From contig NZ_JAXOUF010000003.1 in the NCBI RefSeq assembly GCF_034424805.1, positions 434,001-498,000 of the forward strand: a stretch of DNA of 64,000 nt. The letters are read 5' to 3'. The first letter of the stretch is position 1. Every line of letters starts with the position of its first letter. This DNA comes from Labrys sedimenti. GTDB taxonomy: Bacteria > Pseudomonadota > Alphaproteobacteria > Rhizobiales > Labraceae. Below, piece after piece: positions 49,569 through 58,087 of this stretch. The notes under the pieces were generated by a model. The model searched no databases. It had not been told where the DNA came from and worked only from the letters and a program-made list of their open reading frames with translations. Position numbers and translations under genes: made by a program.

Positions 49569-50450
49569 ATGACCTTCTTTCTCGAAACCCTGATCGGCGG
49601 TCTCCTCGCCGGCGTGATGTATGGCCTGGTCGCGATCGGCTTCGTGCTGATCTACAAGGCTTCCGGCGTCTTCAATTTCGCTCAAGGGTCCATGCTTCTG
49701 TTCGCCACGCTCACTTTCGTGACGCTGGTCGAGCGCGAGGTGCCGTTCTGGGGCGCGATCCTGCTGACCGTCGCGGTGATGATCCTCGGTGCGGTGCTGA
49801 TCGAACGCCTGGTCCTGCGGCCCCTGGTCAATCGCGATGCGCTGACCCTGTTCATGGCGACCCTCGGCCTCACCTTCGTGATCGAGGGGCTGGCGCAATT
49901 GCTTATGGGCTCGGACGTGCACATGCTCGATCTCGGCATCGACGACGTGCCGATCTCGGTCGCCGGCCTCTCGATCAGCCAGTTCGATCTCTTCGTCTCC
50001 GGTGGAGCCCTCGTCCTGGTCGTGGTGCTGTCCATCCTGTTCGACCGTACCCGCATGGGCATTTCGCTCAGGGCCGTCGCCGACGACACGCTTGCCGCCC
50101 AGTCGATCGGTATCCGCCTGCCGGTGATCTGGCGCATCGTCTGGAGCGTGGCCGGCATCGTCGCCCTGGTGGCCGGGCTGGTCTGGGGCGCCCGCCAGGG
50201 TGTGCAATATTCGCTGTCGCTGGTGACGCTGAAGGCCCTGCCGGTGCTGATCATCGGCGGCTTCTCCTCCGTGCCGGGCGCCATCGTCGGTGGCCTCCTC
50301 GTGGGTGCCGCCGAAGCCCTGGCCGACATCTATCTGGGGCCGCTGCTGCAGGGCAGCGTGTCGACCTGGTTCGCCTATATCCTCGCCGTGGCCTTCCTGC
50401 TGGTGCGTCCGGCCGGGCTGTTCGGCGACCGTGCCATCGAAAGGGTTTAG
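49569..50450 (+). CDS. HAAT-type permease, LivH class, second system
   Basis: 293 residues, about eight membrane segments. N-terminal GGLLAGVMYGLVAIGFVLIY, KASGVFNFAQGSMLLFAT and the C-terminal-half EAA-like ADDTLAAQSIGIRLPVIWRI are typical LivH features. GGFSSVPGAIVGGLLVGAAE is the family's penultimate helix region. Separated from the LivM gene by two bases. Confidence 0.93.
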   Translation: MTFFLETLIGGLLAGVMYGLVAIGFVLIYKASGVFNFAQGSMLLFATLTFVTLVEREVPFWGAILLTVAVMILGAVLIERLVLRPLVNRDALTLFMATLGLTFVIEGLAQLLMGSDVHMLDLGIDDVPISVAGLSISQFDLFVSGGALVLVVVLSILFDRTRMGISLRAVADDTLAAQSIGIRLPVIWRIVWSVAGIVALVAGLVWGARQGVQYSLSLVTLKALPVLIIGGFSSVPGAIVGGLLVGAAEALADIYLGPLLQGSVSTWFAYILAVAFLLVRPAGLFGDRAIERV

Positions 50451-50452
50451 CG

Positions 50453-51523
50453 ATGTCCCTCCTATCGCAATCCGGCGAAGGCCTCGTCCTGGCGCAAGGG
50501 CGCAGCCTCAATCCTCGGCTCTTCGCCATCGCGGGCGTGCTGGCGGCCGCCTTCGTGGTCGTGCCCCTCATCGCCAGCGATTACTGGCTGTCCTCCATCA
50601 TCATCCCCACCATCGTGATGGGGGCGGCGGGCCTCGGCCTCAACCTCCTGATGGGCTATACCGGCCTGGTGTCGCTCGGCTCGGCCGGCTTCATGTCGGT
50701 CGGCGCCTTCGCCAGCTACAATCTCCTGTTGCGCGCACCGTTCCTGCCTCTGCCCGTGGTGCTGGTGCTGGCAGGCCTGATCGCGGCGCTGGCCGGCATC
50801 GTCTTCGGCCTACCGAGCCTGCGCATCAAGGGCTTCTATCTCGGCGCCTCGACGCTGGGGGCGCAGTTCTTCTTCGAATGGCTGTTCACCAACTACAACT
50901 GGTTTTCGAACGGCAGCCAGTCGCTCACCATTTCCGCGCCGCGGCTACAGATCCTCGGCCATGATCTCAGCTCGGCTACCGGGCGCTATCTCCTCGTGGC
51001 GGTGACGGCGGCTGCCCTGGTCGCCTTCGCCCACGCGGTGGTGAAGAGCCGCGTCGGGCGCGAGTGGATGGCGATCCGCGACATGGACACGGCCGCCTCG
51101 GTGATCGGCATCCACGTCGCCAGCCGCAAGCTCCTGTCCTTCGCCATCAGTTCCTTCGTCTGCGGCATTGCCGGTGCGCTCTGGGCCTTCGGCTATCTCG
51201 GCACGGCGGATGCCCACGCCTTCAACCTGGACAAGTCCTTCCAGGTGCTGTTCATCGTGCTGATCGGCGGCACCGCCACCCTGGCCGGCAATTTCCTCGG
51301 CGCCGCCTTCATCGTGCTGATGCCGATCCTGCTCGACCGCCTCGCCCCGCTCACCGGCCTGCAGTTCCTGGCCGACCAGGGGGCGCTCGCCAATATCCAG
51401 CACATCATCTTCGGCGTGATCATCATCGCGCTACTGATCAAGGAGCCCGATGGTCTCGCTCGCCTGGTGAGGCGGATCCGCTTGCCGCGACGGCGGCCGG
51501 CAGCCGTTGTAACCGGGAACTGA
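50453..51523 (+). CDS. HAAT-type permease, LivM class, second system
   Basis: 356 residues. After a 20-residue cytoplasmic lead come about nine membrane segments with GLNLLMGYTGLVSLGSAGFMSVGA, the IKGFYLGASTLGAQFFFEWL block and MDTAASVIGIHVASRKLLSF. It pairs with the LivH-class protein to form the channel. The replacement of the usual TLAF-type sequence by TLGAQFFFEW at the fourth helix suggests a non-branched-chain substrate; this is inference. Confidence 0.92.
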   Translation: MSLLSQSGEGLVLAQGRSLNPRLFAIAGVLAAAFVVVPLIASDYWLSSIIIPTIVMGAAGLGLNLLMGYTGLVSLGSAGFMSVGAFASYNLLLRAPFLPLPVVLVLAGLIAALAGIVFGLPSLRIKGFYLGASTLGAQFFFEWLFTNYNWFSNGSQSLTISAPRLQILGHDLSSATGRYLLVAVTAAALVAFAHAVVKSRVGREWMAIRDMDTAASVIGIHVASRKLLSFAISSFVCGIAGALWAFGYLGTADAHAFNLDKSFQVLFIVLIGGTATLAGNFLGAAFIVLMPILLDRLAPLTGLQFLADQGALANIQHIIFGVIIIALLIKEPDGLARLVRRIRLPRRRPAAVVTGN

Positions 51524-51625
51524 ACAAGCCTTCCAAACAGAACTGCCTCCCGGAACGGCGGAAGCGTTTTCCGCCGACGGGAGACCCTTGCCCTCGAACA
51601 TCCCAACCGAATGGAGACGAACCGG

Positions 51626-52969
51626 ATGTCACCCTCCCTCCTCAAGGCCCTCGCGCTGGCGACAGGACTCGGCCTGGCCGCTCTTGCAGTCGCCGGCCCG
51701 GCCATGGCCCAGGACCACAAGAACGAGCAGCTCTATCCGCTCTTCACCTATCGCACCGGTCCCTATGCGCCCTCCTTCATTCCCTTCGGCGCCGGCAACC
51801 GGGACTACCTGACCTATATCAACGAGGTCGAGGGCGGGGTCGACGGCGTCAAGATCCTGATCCAGGAATGCGAGACCGCCTACACGATCGAACGTGGCAT
51901 CGAATGCTACGAGCGCTACAAGAACGGCTATGACGGCGCGCCGACGGCGGCGATCTATCCCCATTCGAGCGGCCTGGACGTGGCGCTCACCGACAAGGCG
52001 CGCATCGACAAGGTGCCGATCGTCTCGCCCGGCGGCGGCCAGAACATCGCCACCGACGGGCGGGTCTTCCCCTATCAATATCCGCTGATCTTCGACTATT
52101 GGAGCGAAGCCCAGATCATCGTCGACTACATCGCCCAGAAGTCAGGCGGCTACGACAAGCTCAAGGGCGTCAAGATCGCCACGCTCTATCACGACTCCGG
52201 CTATGGCCGCGACACGATCGAGCCGCTCGGCATCCTCGCCAAGAAATACGGCTTCACTGATATCCAGATCCCGGTGCCTCATCCCGGCGAGCAGCAGCAG
52301 GCACAATGGCAGCAGATCCGCAGCGCCGGCGCCGACTGGGTGTTCCTGCGCGGCTGGGGCGTGATGACGCCGGTGGGCATCAAGACGGCCGCGCGCGTGG
52401 GGTTCCCTGCGGATCGCATCATCGGCGACATCTGGAGCGGCTCGGAGGACGATGCCCGTCCGGCCGGCAGCGCCGCCAAGGGCTACCTCGCCGTCTCGGT
52501 GTTTCCGCCGGGAACCGACTACGGCATCCTCAAGACGCTGAAGGAAAAGATCGTCGACGCCGGCAAGAGCGATCTCAAGGACAAGGCCAAGTTCGGCACG
52601 GTCTACTACAATTACGGGGTGATCGAGGCGATCACCTTCGTGGAGGCCCTGCGCGTCGGCCACAAGAAGTTCGGCAACCGCCCCCTCACCGCTGAGGAGG
52701 GCCGCTGGGCCCTGGAAAACCTCGACATCGATGACAAGCGCATCGCCGAACTGGGCGCGCAAGGCCTGATCTCGCCGCTGAAGACCTCGCCGGCGAACCA
52801 CAAGGGCGAGACCGTCGCGGCCAAGATCATCCAGTGGGATGGCAAGTCCTGGACCACGCTGACAGACTGGATCAAGGCCGATGCCTCGCTCTTTGCCGAG
52901 ACCATCCGCGCCAAGGCCGCTGCCTATGCCCAGGAGAAGGGCATCACGCCGGTTGCCGAGACCAACTGA
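51626..52969 (+). CDS. HAAT-type substrate-binding protein, second system
   Basis: 447 residues from the ATG at 51626, with GGAG upstream. Signal peptide of about 28 residues ending AMA-Q. The mature protein begins QLYPLFTYRTGPYAPSFIPF and contains NEVEGGVDGVKILIQECETAY and a ligand lobe with YGRDTIEPLGILAKKYGF. Long for this family (usual 380-400), with extra residues near the N-terminus and C-terminus. In other systems this branch is found with flavin monooxygenases or amide-degrading enzymes, though the ligand is unproven. Confidence 0.9.
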   Translation: MSPSLLKALALATGLGLAALAVAGPAMAQDHKNEQLYPLFTYRTGPYAPSFIPFGAGNRDYLTYINEVEGGVDGVKILIQECETAYTIERGIECYERYKNGYDGAPTAAIYPHSSGLDVALTDKARIDKVPIVSPGGGQNIATDGRVFPYQYPLIFDYWSEAQIIVDYIAQKSGGYDKLKGVKIATLYHDSGYGRDTIEPLGILAKKYGFTDIQIPVPHPGEQQQAQWQQIRSAGADWVFLRGWGVMTPVGIKTAARVGFPADRIIGDIWSGSEDDARPAGSAAKGYLAVSVFPPGTDYGILKTLKEKIVDAGKSDLKDKAKFGTVYYNYGVIEAITFVEALRVGHKKFGNRPLTAEEGRWALENLDIDDKRIAELGAQGLISPLKTSPANHKGETVAAKIIQWDGKSWTTLTDWIKADASLFAETIRAKAAAYAQEKGITPVAETN

Positions 52970-53004
52970 GCGGGCCGGGCCTGCCCGGACACGAAAAAGC
53001 ACGA

Positions 53005-53097
53005 ACCTTTGTCATGCCCGGGCTTGATTCGGGCATCCAGAAACCCGGTGCCGAAAGGCTGGCTGCATTGCCGGGGCAAGCCGGGAATGACAAAGGT
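53005..53097. repeat. Intergenic inverted repeat (TCATGCCCGGG type)
   Basis: The arms 53005-53026 and 53077-53097 are imperfect inverted copies starting ACCTTTGTCATGCCCGGG. The inner part contains a second hairpin (GCCCGGGCTTGATTCGGGC). Sequences of the form GTCATGCCCGGGCTTG are widespread palindromic elements in alphaproteobacteria. It lies between the binding-protein and LivF-class genes. Confidence 0.75.
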
Positions 53098-53164
53098 CGC
53101 GCTTGTTCCGGAATGGCCCCGCTCAACACGACGACGGGACGTCGCCCTCGGGGAGATAGATGCG

Positions 53165-53932
53165 ATGAACGAACCATCCGCGGCGCTGCGCGCAAGCGAC
53201 ATTCTCGCCGTCGCAGGCATCGAGGTGCATTACCAGGCAATCCTGGCTGTCAGGGACGTGTCCCTCACCGTCGGTGATGGCGCCGTGGTCGCGCTGCTCG
53301 GTGCCAATGGCGCGGGCAAGTCGACCACGCTGAAGGCGATCTCCAATCTGCTCGGGCCGGAACGGGGTACCGTTACGCGCGGCAGCATCAGCTGGCGGGG
53401 CGAGCCGGTCAGCCGCCTCACCCCCGCCGTTCTTGTGGCACGCGGCGTGGTGCAGGTGCTGGAGGGACGCCACTGCTTTCCCCAGCTGACGATCGAGGAG
53501 AATCTTCTCTCCGGTGCCTTCCTGCGTCGCCCGGGGCGGCGGCAGATCGCGCAGGATCTCGAGCAGATCTATGCCTGGTTCCCCCGCCTGAAGCACAAGC
53601 GCCGGACCAAGGCCGGCCTGACCTCCGGCGGCGAACAGCAGATGGCGGCCATCGGGCGGGCCTTGATGACCAAGCCCAGGCTGGTGCTGCTCGACGAGCC
53701 GTCGATGGGCCTCGCACCGATCGTGGTGCAGGAGATCTTCGAGATCATCCGCACCCTCAATCGCGAGCAGGGCGTGAGCTTCCTGGTGGCCGAACAGAAC
53801 GCCGCGCTGGCCCTGCGCCATGCCGATCACGGCTACATTCTCGAAAACGGCCGGGTCGCCGCTTCGGGACCGGCCGCCGAGCTCGCAGCACGCGAGGATG
53901 TGAAGGCCTTCTATCTCGGTGGCACCAAATGA
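53165..53932 (+). CDS. HAAT-type ABC transporter ATPase (LivF class), second system
   Basis: 255 residues from the ATG at 53165 with GGGGAG upstream; the open frame further upstream is translated repeat DNA. Walker A GANGAGKST, signature TSGGEQQM, Walker B LVLLDEPSMGLAP and VAEQNAALALRHA are as expected for LivF. Completes the second HAAT operon: monooxygenase, LivG, LivH, LivM, binding protein, LivF. Confidence 0.93.
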   Translation: MNEPSAALRASDILAVAGIEVHYQAILAVRDVSLTVGDGAVVALLGANGAGKSTTLKAISNLLGPERGTVTRGSISWRGEPVSRLTPAVLVARGVVQVLEGRHCFPQLTIEENLLSGAFLRRPGRRQIAQDLEQIYAWFPRLKHKRRTKAGLTSGGEQQMAAIGRALMTKPRLVLLDEPSMGLAPIVVQEIFEIIRTLNREQGVSFLVAEQNAALALRHADHGYILENGRVAASGPAAELAAREDVKAFYLGGTK

Positions 53933-53947
53933 AATCCGCGGGTATTT

Positions 53948-54029
53948 CTGGGACCGCCAGCATCCTGCTGGCTCTTTCTACCTTCAGGCGCGGTGGTTCC
54001 AAGGGCCAGCAGGATGCTGGCAGTCCCAG
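53948..54029. repeat. Foldback repeat after the second HAAT operon
   Basis: Arms 53948-53972 (CTGGGACCGCCAGCATCCTG) and 54005-54029 are inverted copies with one mismatch over 25 bases, around a 32-bp loop. It lies just after the last transporter gene and could end its transcript although no T run follows. Confidence 0.8.
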
Positions 54030-54165
54030 GCTCACCTCGCCGCCGCTCCACTCGTCATACCATTACCCATCTACCGCTTGACAGCCTGCCGAAAACTTGG
54101 CCTAACTGGTCTGCTGGCTGGTCCAGTAGATCAGATGTCGAGCATCGTTCCCAAGCGCCTTTCCG

Positions 54166-54927
54166 ATGAACCTGCCCACTGCCCTTTCGGTGTTCGAACG
54201 CGTGCCCGAGCTGCGCCACGGCGTGATCCGGCGCAATGTGCGCGAACTCGTCGCCGACAAGATCGCCTCCCTGATTGCGGCGGGCATGCTGCAGGTCGGC
54301 GAGACCCTGCCGAGTGAGCGCGATCTCGCCGCGGCCCTGCAGGTCAGCCGCGAGACGGTGCGCGGGGCGCTGCAGACCCTGGCCGCCCGAGACATCATCG
54401 CCATCTCGCAAGGGGCCCGCACCCGCGTGCTCAGCGCGGAGGTCGGTTCGCTGGCGATCGGTGTGCGCGAGCCGAAACTGATCAACAGCTATGAGATCGA
54501 GGCCATCCATGCCGCCCGCCTGCTGGTGGAGCGCCCGGTGGTCGAGGAGGCGGCGCGACGGATCGATGACGAGACGCTCGCCATGCTCGACGCTTCGCTG
54601 GACACACAGCGCGAGGCGCTCGACGATCCCGTTCGCTTCCTGATCTGCGACCGCGAGTTCCATGTCGCGATCTATCGGGCTTGCGGCAACGACCTGCTCG
54701 CCGACTTCGTCATCGATCTCTATTTCTATGCCATGGCGCATCGGCGCAAGGCCGTGTCGCGGCCCGGCGCGATCGCCCAGAGCTGCCAGGACCATGCCGC
54801 CATCCTGGCGGGGCTGCATGCCCGGGATCCCGAGGCCGTCGTAGAGGCTTTCGGTATTCATCTGGACAGGATCTATGCCAGCACACGCTCCATCCTGGAG
54901 GAGGAGGCCGCGTTGCCGCAAGCGTGA
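54166..54927 (+). CDS. GntR family transcriptional regulator, FCD subfamily
   Basis: 253 residues. The winged helix domain covers about 20-90 (LQVGETLPSERDLAAALQVS and RETVRGALQTLAARDII). The C-terminal FCD domain has DREFHVAIYRACGN and AMAHRRKAVSRPGAIAQ, with metal-site type His residues at HAAI. It lies 98 bp upstream of a ribose-type sugar transporter on the same strand and most likely regulates it. No strong ribosome site precedes the chosen ATG, so the exact start is uncertain. Confidence 0.88.
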   Translation: MNLPTALSVFERVPELRHGVIRRNVRELVADKIASLIAAGMLQVGETLPSERDLAAALQVSRETVRGALQTLAARDIIAISQGARTRVLSAEVGSLAIGVREPKLINSYEIEAIHAARLLVERPVVEEAARRIDDETLAMLDASLDTQREALDDPVRFLICDREFHVAIYRACGNDLLADFVIDLYFYAMAHRRKAVSRPGAIAQSCQDHAAILAGLHARDPEAVVEAFGIHLDRIYASTRSILEEEAALPQA

Positions 54928-55025
54928 AACGGACCCGTGAAAGAAGGTCCGGTTTCCAAGACAAAGAGCCTGTAACGGCCGGAAGAGAACCATTGGAGCC
55001 GCCCGAGGGCGGGAGGGAGGAAGAC

Positions 55026-56009
55026 ATGAAGAGAAGAACGTTCCTGCAGCTTGCCGCCGGCGCTGCTTTGGCCGGTACCGGCAGCTTCGGCTTCCAGCCG
55101 GCACGGGCCGCCGGCAAGGATATCGTCTATCTGACGCCGGGTCTCGACCTGCCGTTCTGGCGCTATCTCGCCAAGGGCGTCGAATCCGCCGCCAAGGCCA
55201 AGGGCTATGGTTTCCAGGCGCTCGACTCCCACAACAGCCCGCAGACACAGCTGCAGAACGCCCAGGACTCGATCGCCAAGGGCGTGGCGGGCATCGTGAT
55301 CTCGCCCACCGATTCCTCCACCGCCCCGAGCGTGCTGGCGCTGGCCGCCAAGGCCGGAATCCCGGTGGTGATCGGCGATATCGGCACCAATAGCGGCGAC
55401 TACGCCTCCTTCATCATCTCCAACAACTATGACGGCGCCAAGGGTGTCGGCGAGGCGTTGGCTGCCGCGCTCAAGGCCAAGGGTTGGGAAGGCGGCTCCG
55501 TCGGCCTCATCACCATCTCTCAGGCCCGCAAGAACGGCCAGGCCCGCACCAAGGGCTTCCGGGACGGCCTTGCGGCCGGCGGCTGGACCGGCAAGGAGGC
55601 GGGGCTGCAGCAGATGCAATCCTATACGACCGACGAGACCTTCAAGTTCACCCAGGACATGCTCACCGCCAATCCGGACATGCGCGGCCTGTTCATCCAG
55701 ACCGACCAGCCGGCCCTGGGGGCGCTGCGCGCCATCAAGGCGGCCCGGCGCGGCTCCGACCTGCTGGTCGCGGCCTTCGACGGCATCCCCGAATTCGTCG
55801 ATCTCCTCAAGTCCAAGCAGATCGTCGCCTCCGGCATGCAGCAGCCTTATCTGATGGGCCAGAAGTCGGGCGAAGCGCTGCTGGCCAAGCTCGCCGGCGG
55901 CAGTGTCGAGAAGGAAGTCTCGGTGCCGATCCTGGTGGTGACCAGCGAGAACATCGACAAGGAGCTTCCGATTGTGAAGGAAACCGTGTTCGCCAACGAG
56001 ATGAAGTGA
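55026..56009 (+). CDS. Sugar ABC transporter periplasmic binding protein (RbsB-like), Tat-type signal
   Basis: 327 residues from the ATG at 55026 with GGGAGGAAGA upstream. The N-terminus KRRTFLQLAAG is a twin-arginine signal, unusual for a sugar binder. The mature part begins DIVYLTPGLDLPFWRYLAKG and has the family pattern DSIAKGVAGIVISPTDSSTA and VAAFDGIPEFVDLL. It likely binds a pentose, hexose, polyol or autoinducer-2-like ligand. The next genes encode its ATPase and permease. Confidence 0.9.
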   Translation: MKRRTFLQLAAGAALAGTGSFGFQPARAAGKDIVYLTPGLDLPFWRYLAKGVESAAKAKGYGFQALDSHNSPQTQLQNAQDSIAKGVAGIVISPTDSSTAPSVLALAAKAGIPVVIGDIGTNSGDYASFIISNNYDGAKGVGEALAAALKAKGWEGGSVGLITISQARKNGQARTKGFRDGLAAGGWTGKEAGLQQMQSYTTDETFKFTQDMLTANPDMRGLFIQTDQPALGALRAIKAARRGSDLLVAAFDGIPEFVDLLKSKQIVASGMQQPYLMGQKSGEALLAKLAGGSVEKEVSVPILVVTSENIDKELPIVKETVFANEMK

Positions 56010-56011
56010 GT

Positions 56012-56143
56012 GTCATCCCGGACGCGTTGCAGCACGCAGTGGTGCAGCGCAGATCCGGGATCGCAAGACGAGAATGCGCTTTATTATTGGACGGTTCCGC
56101 ATCTGCGGCGCAGCATTTCATGCTGCACCGCGTGCGGAATGAC
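56012..56143. repeat. Dispersed palindromic repeat, copy 2
   Basis: Starts GTCATCCCGGACGCGTTGC two bases after the binding-protein stop and ends GCGGAATGAC just before the ATPase start. The outer 50 bases on each side match copy 1 (29248-29378) closely, whereas the middle differs. The halves form a long imperfect stem. Both copies lie between the binding-protein gene and the next gene of an ABC operon. Confidence 0.85.
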
Positions 56144-56145
56144 CT

Positions 56146-58062
56146 ATGTCCTCTCGGATCGATCTTATGAACGTGCAGCCTTCTCCCGCGTCGGCGGAGC
56201 CCTTGCTGGTCGCCACCGGCATTGCCAAGACCTTCGACCGCACCCGCGCTCTGGCGGGGGCCGGCTTCGAACTGCGCGCGGGCGAAGTCCATGGCCTGCT
56301 CGGCGCCAATGGCGCCGGCAAGTCGACCCTGTCCAAGGTGATCTCGGGGCATGTCAGGCCGGACGAGGGGGACCTCCTCTATCGCGGTCAGTCGGTGCGG
56401 CTGCGCTCCACCCGCGATGCGCTCGATAACGGTATCGCCATCGTGATGCAGGAGACGAGCCTGGTACCGGACCTCAGCGTCGCCGAGAACATCTTCCTGC
56501 CCGAACTCGGCCGGCCGGGTCGCTTGTCCTATGCCTCTCTCCATCGGCGCGGGGCCGAGCTGCTCTCGGTGCTGGGCCAGAGTGACGCCTTGCCTCTCGA
56601 CGTGGAGGTGCGGCGCCTGTCGGCAGCCCAGCGCCAGCTCGTCGAGATCGCCAAGGCGCTCGGCGTCAATGCCAAGCTGATCATTTTCGACGAGCCCACC
56701 TCCTCACTGAGCCCGAGTGAGGTCGAGCGCCTGTTCGACATCATGGCACGGCTCAGGGCGGATGGGCGCGGGCTGGTCTTCGTTTCGCATCGGCTCGAGG
56801 AAGTCTTCGCCATCACCGACCGCGTCACCATCATGCGCGAAGGGCGCACGGTCGCGGCCTCGCTGGCGACCGCCAGCCTGAGCCAGGCCGAACTCATCCG
56901 CCACATGGTCGGCCAGGATGTCGGCGCCATCTATGCGCGGGATGCGGACGTGACGGCCCGGGACGCGCCGATTGCACTGGAGGTCAAGGGATTGGCGACG
57001 ACGCCTCTGGTGCGTGACGTTTCCTTCCAGGTCCGCCGCGGAGAGATCCTCGGATTGGGCGGCCTGGTCGGCGCCGGGCGCTCGGAAACCGTGGAGGCGA
57101 TTTTCGGCCTGAGGCCGCGCAGCGCCGGCACCATCCTCGTCGACGGCAAGCAAATCGATCCGCGCAAGCCGGCGCAGGCGGTGAGGGCCGGCATCGGCTT
57201 CGTGGCCGAGGATCGCCGCACGCAGAACATCGTGCCCGATCTTTCGGTGAAGGAGAATTTGCTGCTCGCCCATCTCGGCGCACATCGGGGTTTCGGCGTC
57301 GGCTATCGCAGCCGGGAGAAAGCCGTCGATGCACTGCTCAAGAGCCTCGCCTTGCCGCCGGACCGCCTGCTCGACGCCAACATGCTCAACTTTTCCGGCG
57401 GCATGCAGCAGAAGATCATCATCGCGCGCTGGCTGCTGCTCGAGCCGCGCGTGCTGATCCTCGACGAACCCACCAAGGGCGTGGATATCGGCACGCGCGC
57501 CTCGATCTATGCGATCCTGCGCGACATTGCCGCCAAGGGCGTCGCCGTGGTGGTGGTGTCCTCCGATTTCGAGGAATTGCTGGGACTGTCGCACCGCGTC
57601 GTCGTCATCAGTGACGGCTATAGCGTCGCCGACCTGCCCGCCGACCTGCTCGACGAGGAAAAGCTCACGCTGCTGGCGGCGCCGCGCACCTCGATGGCCC
57701 GCAACACCGAAGTCCTGCGCGGCCTGACGGGCGAATGCGGCGGCGCCGGCTTCTGGGCCCTGATCGACCAGGATCGCCTGATCTGCCTCAACCTCGTCAC
57801 CGCCGACAAGGCGGCGGATCCGGGCTTTGCGGCGGGCGAGGTGAAGCCGCTCTCGGCGACCCGCATCGCCGCGGCGCTGGCCGGGCGCGAACCCATCTTC
57901 ATGCCGGAGCCGGATGGCTCGCGCTCAACTTTGCTCCTGCCGATCGTCAGCCCCCGCGGGCACGATCTCGGCTGGGTCGGCCTGACCCTGCCGCAGGGTG
58001 CCGCCCTGCCATCGCCCGACATCGTCCGCAGCCATGTCGACGAACTCGCTGCAACGCTCTGA
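56146..58062 (+). CDS. Sugar ABC transporter ATPase (RbsA-like) with extra C-terminal domain
   Basis: 638 residues, or 631 if translation begins at the ATG at 56167, against about 500 for normal RbsA. Two ABC modules are clear: first with Walker A GANGAGKST, signature LSAAQRQLVEIA and DEPTSSLSPSE; second with GAGRSET, the FSGGMQQKIIIARWL signature and LDEPTKGVDIG. From about residue 515 there is an added domain of some 120 residues (GAGFWALIDQDRLICLNLV and STLLLPIVSPRGHDLGWVG) with a GAF-like strand pattern, perhaps a regulatory sensor. Neither ATG has a good ribosome site. The first lies right after the repeat. Confidence 0.9.
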   Translation: MSSRIDLMNVQPSPASAEPLLVATGIAKTFDRTRALAGAGFELRAGEVHGLLGANGAGKSTLSKVISGHVRPDEGDLLYRGQSVRLRSTRDALDNGIAIVMQETSLVPDLSVAENIFLPELGRPGRLSYASLHRRGAELLSVLGQSDALPLDVEVRRLSAAQRQLVEIAKALGVNAKLIIFDEPTSSLSPSEVERLFDIMARLRADGRGLVFVSHRLEEVFAITDRVTIMREGRTVAASLATASLSQAELIRHMVGQDVGAIYARDADVTARDAPIALEVKGLATTPLVRDVSFQVRRGEILGLGGLVGAGRSETVEAIFGLRPRSAGTILVDGKQIDPRKPAQAVRAGIGFVAEDRRTQNIVPDLSVKENLLLAHLGAHRGFGVGYRSREKAVDALLKSLALPPDRLLDANMLNFSGGMQQKIIIARWLLLEPRVLILDEPTKGVDIGTRASIYAILRDIAAKGVAVVVVSSDFEELLGLSHRVVVISDGYSVADLPADLLDEEKLTLLAAPRTSMARNTEVLRGLTGECGGAGFWALIDQDRLICLNLVTADKAADPGFAAGEVKPLSATRIAAALAGREPIFMPEPDGSRSTLLLPIVSPRGHDLGWVGLTLPQGAALPSPDIVRSHVDELAATL

Positions 58063-58087
58063 CCTCCCGTTTGCCAAGGACTGCCGC

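Noticed and set aside
48702..50207. A 501-codon frame antisense to the second LivG/LivH genes
   Set aside because: Same reason: low-complexity charged product opposite conserved transporter genes.
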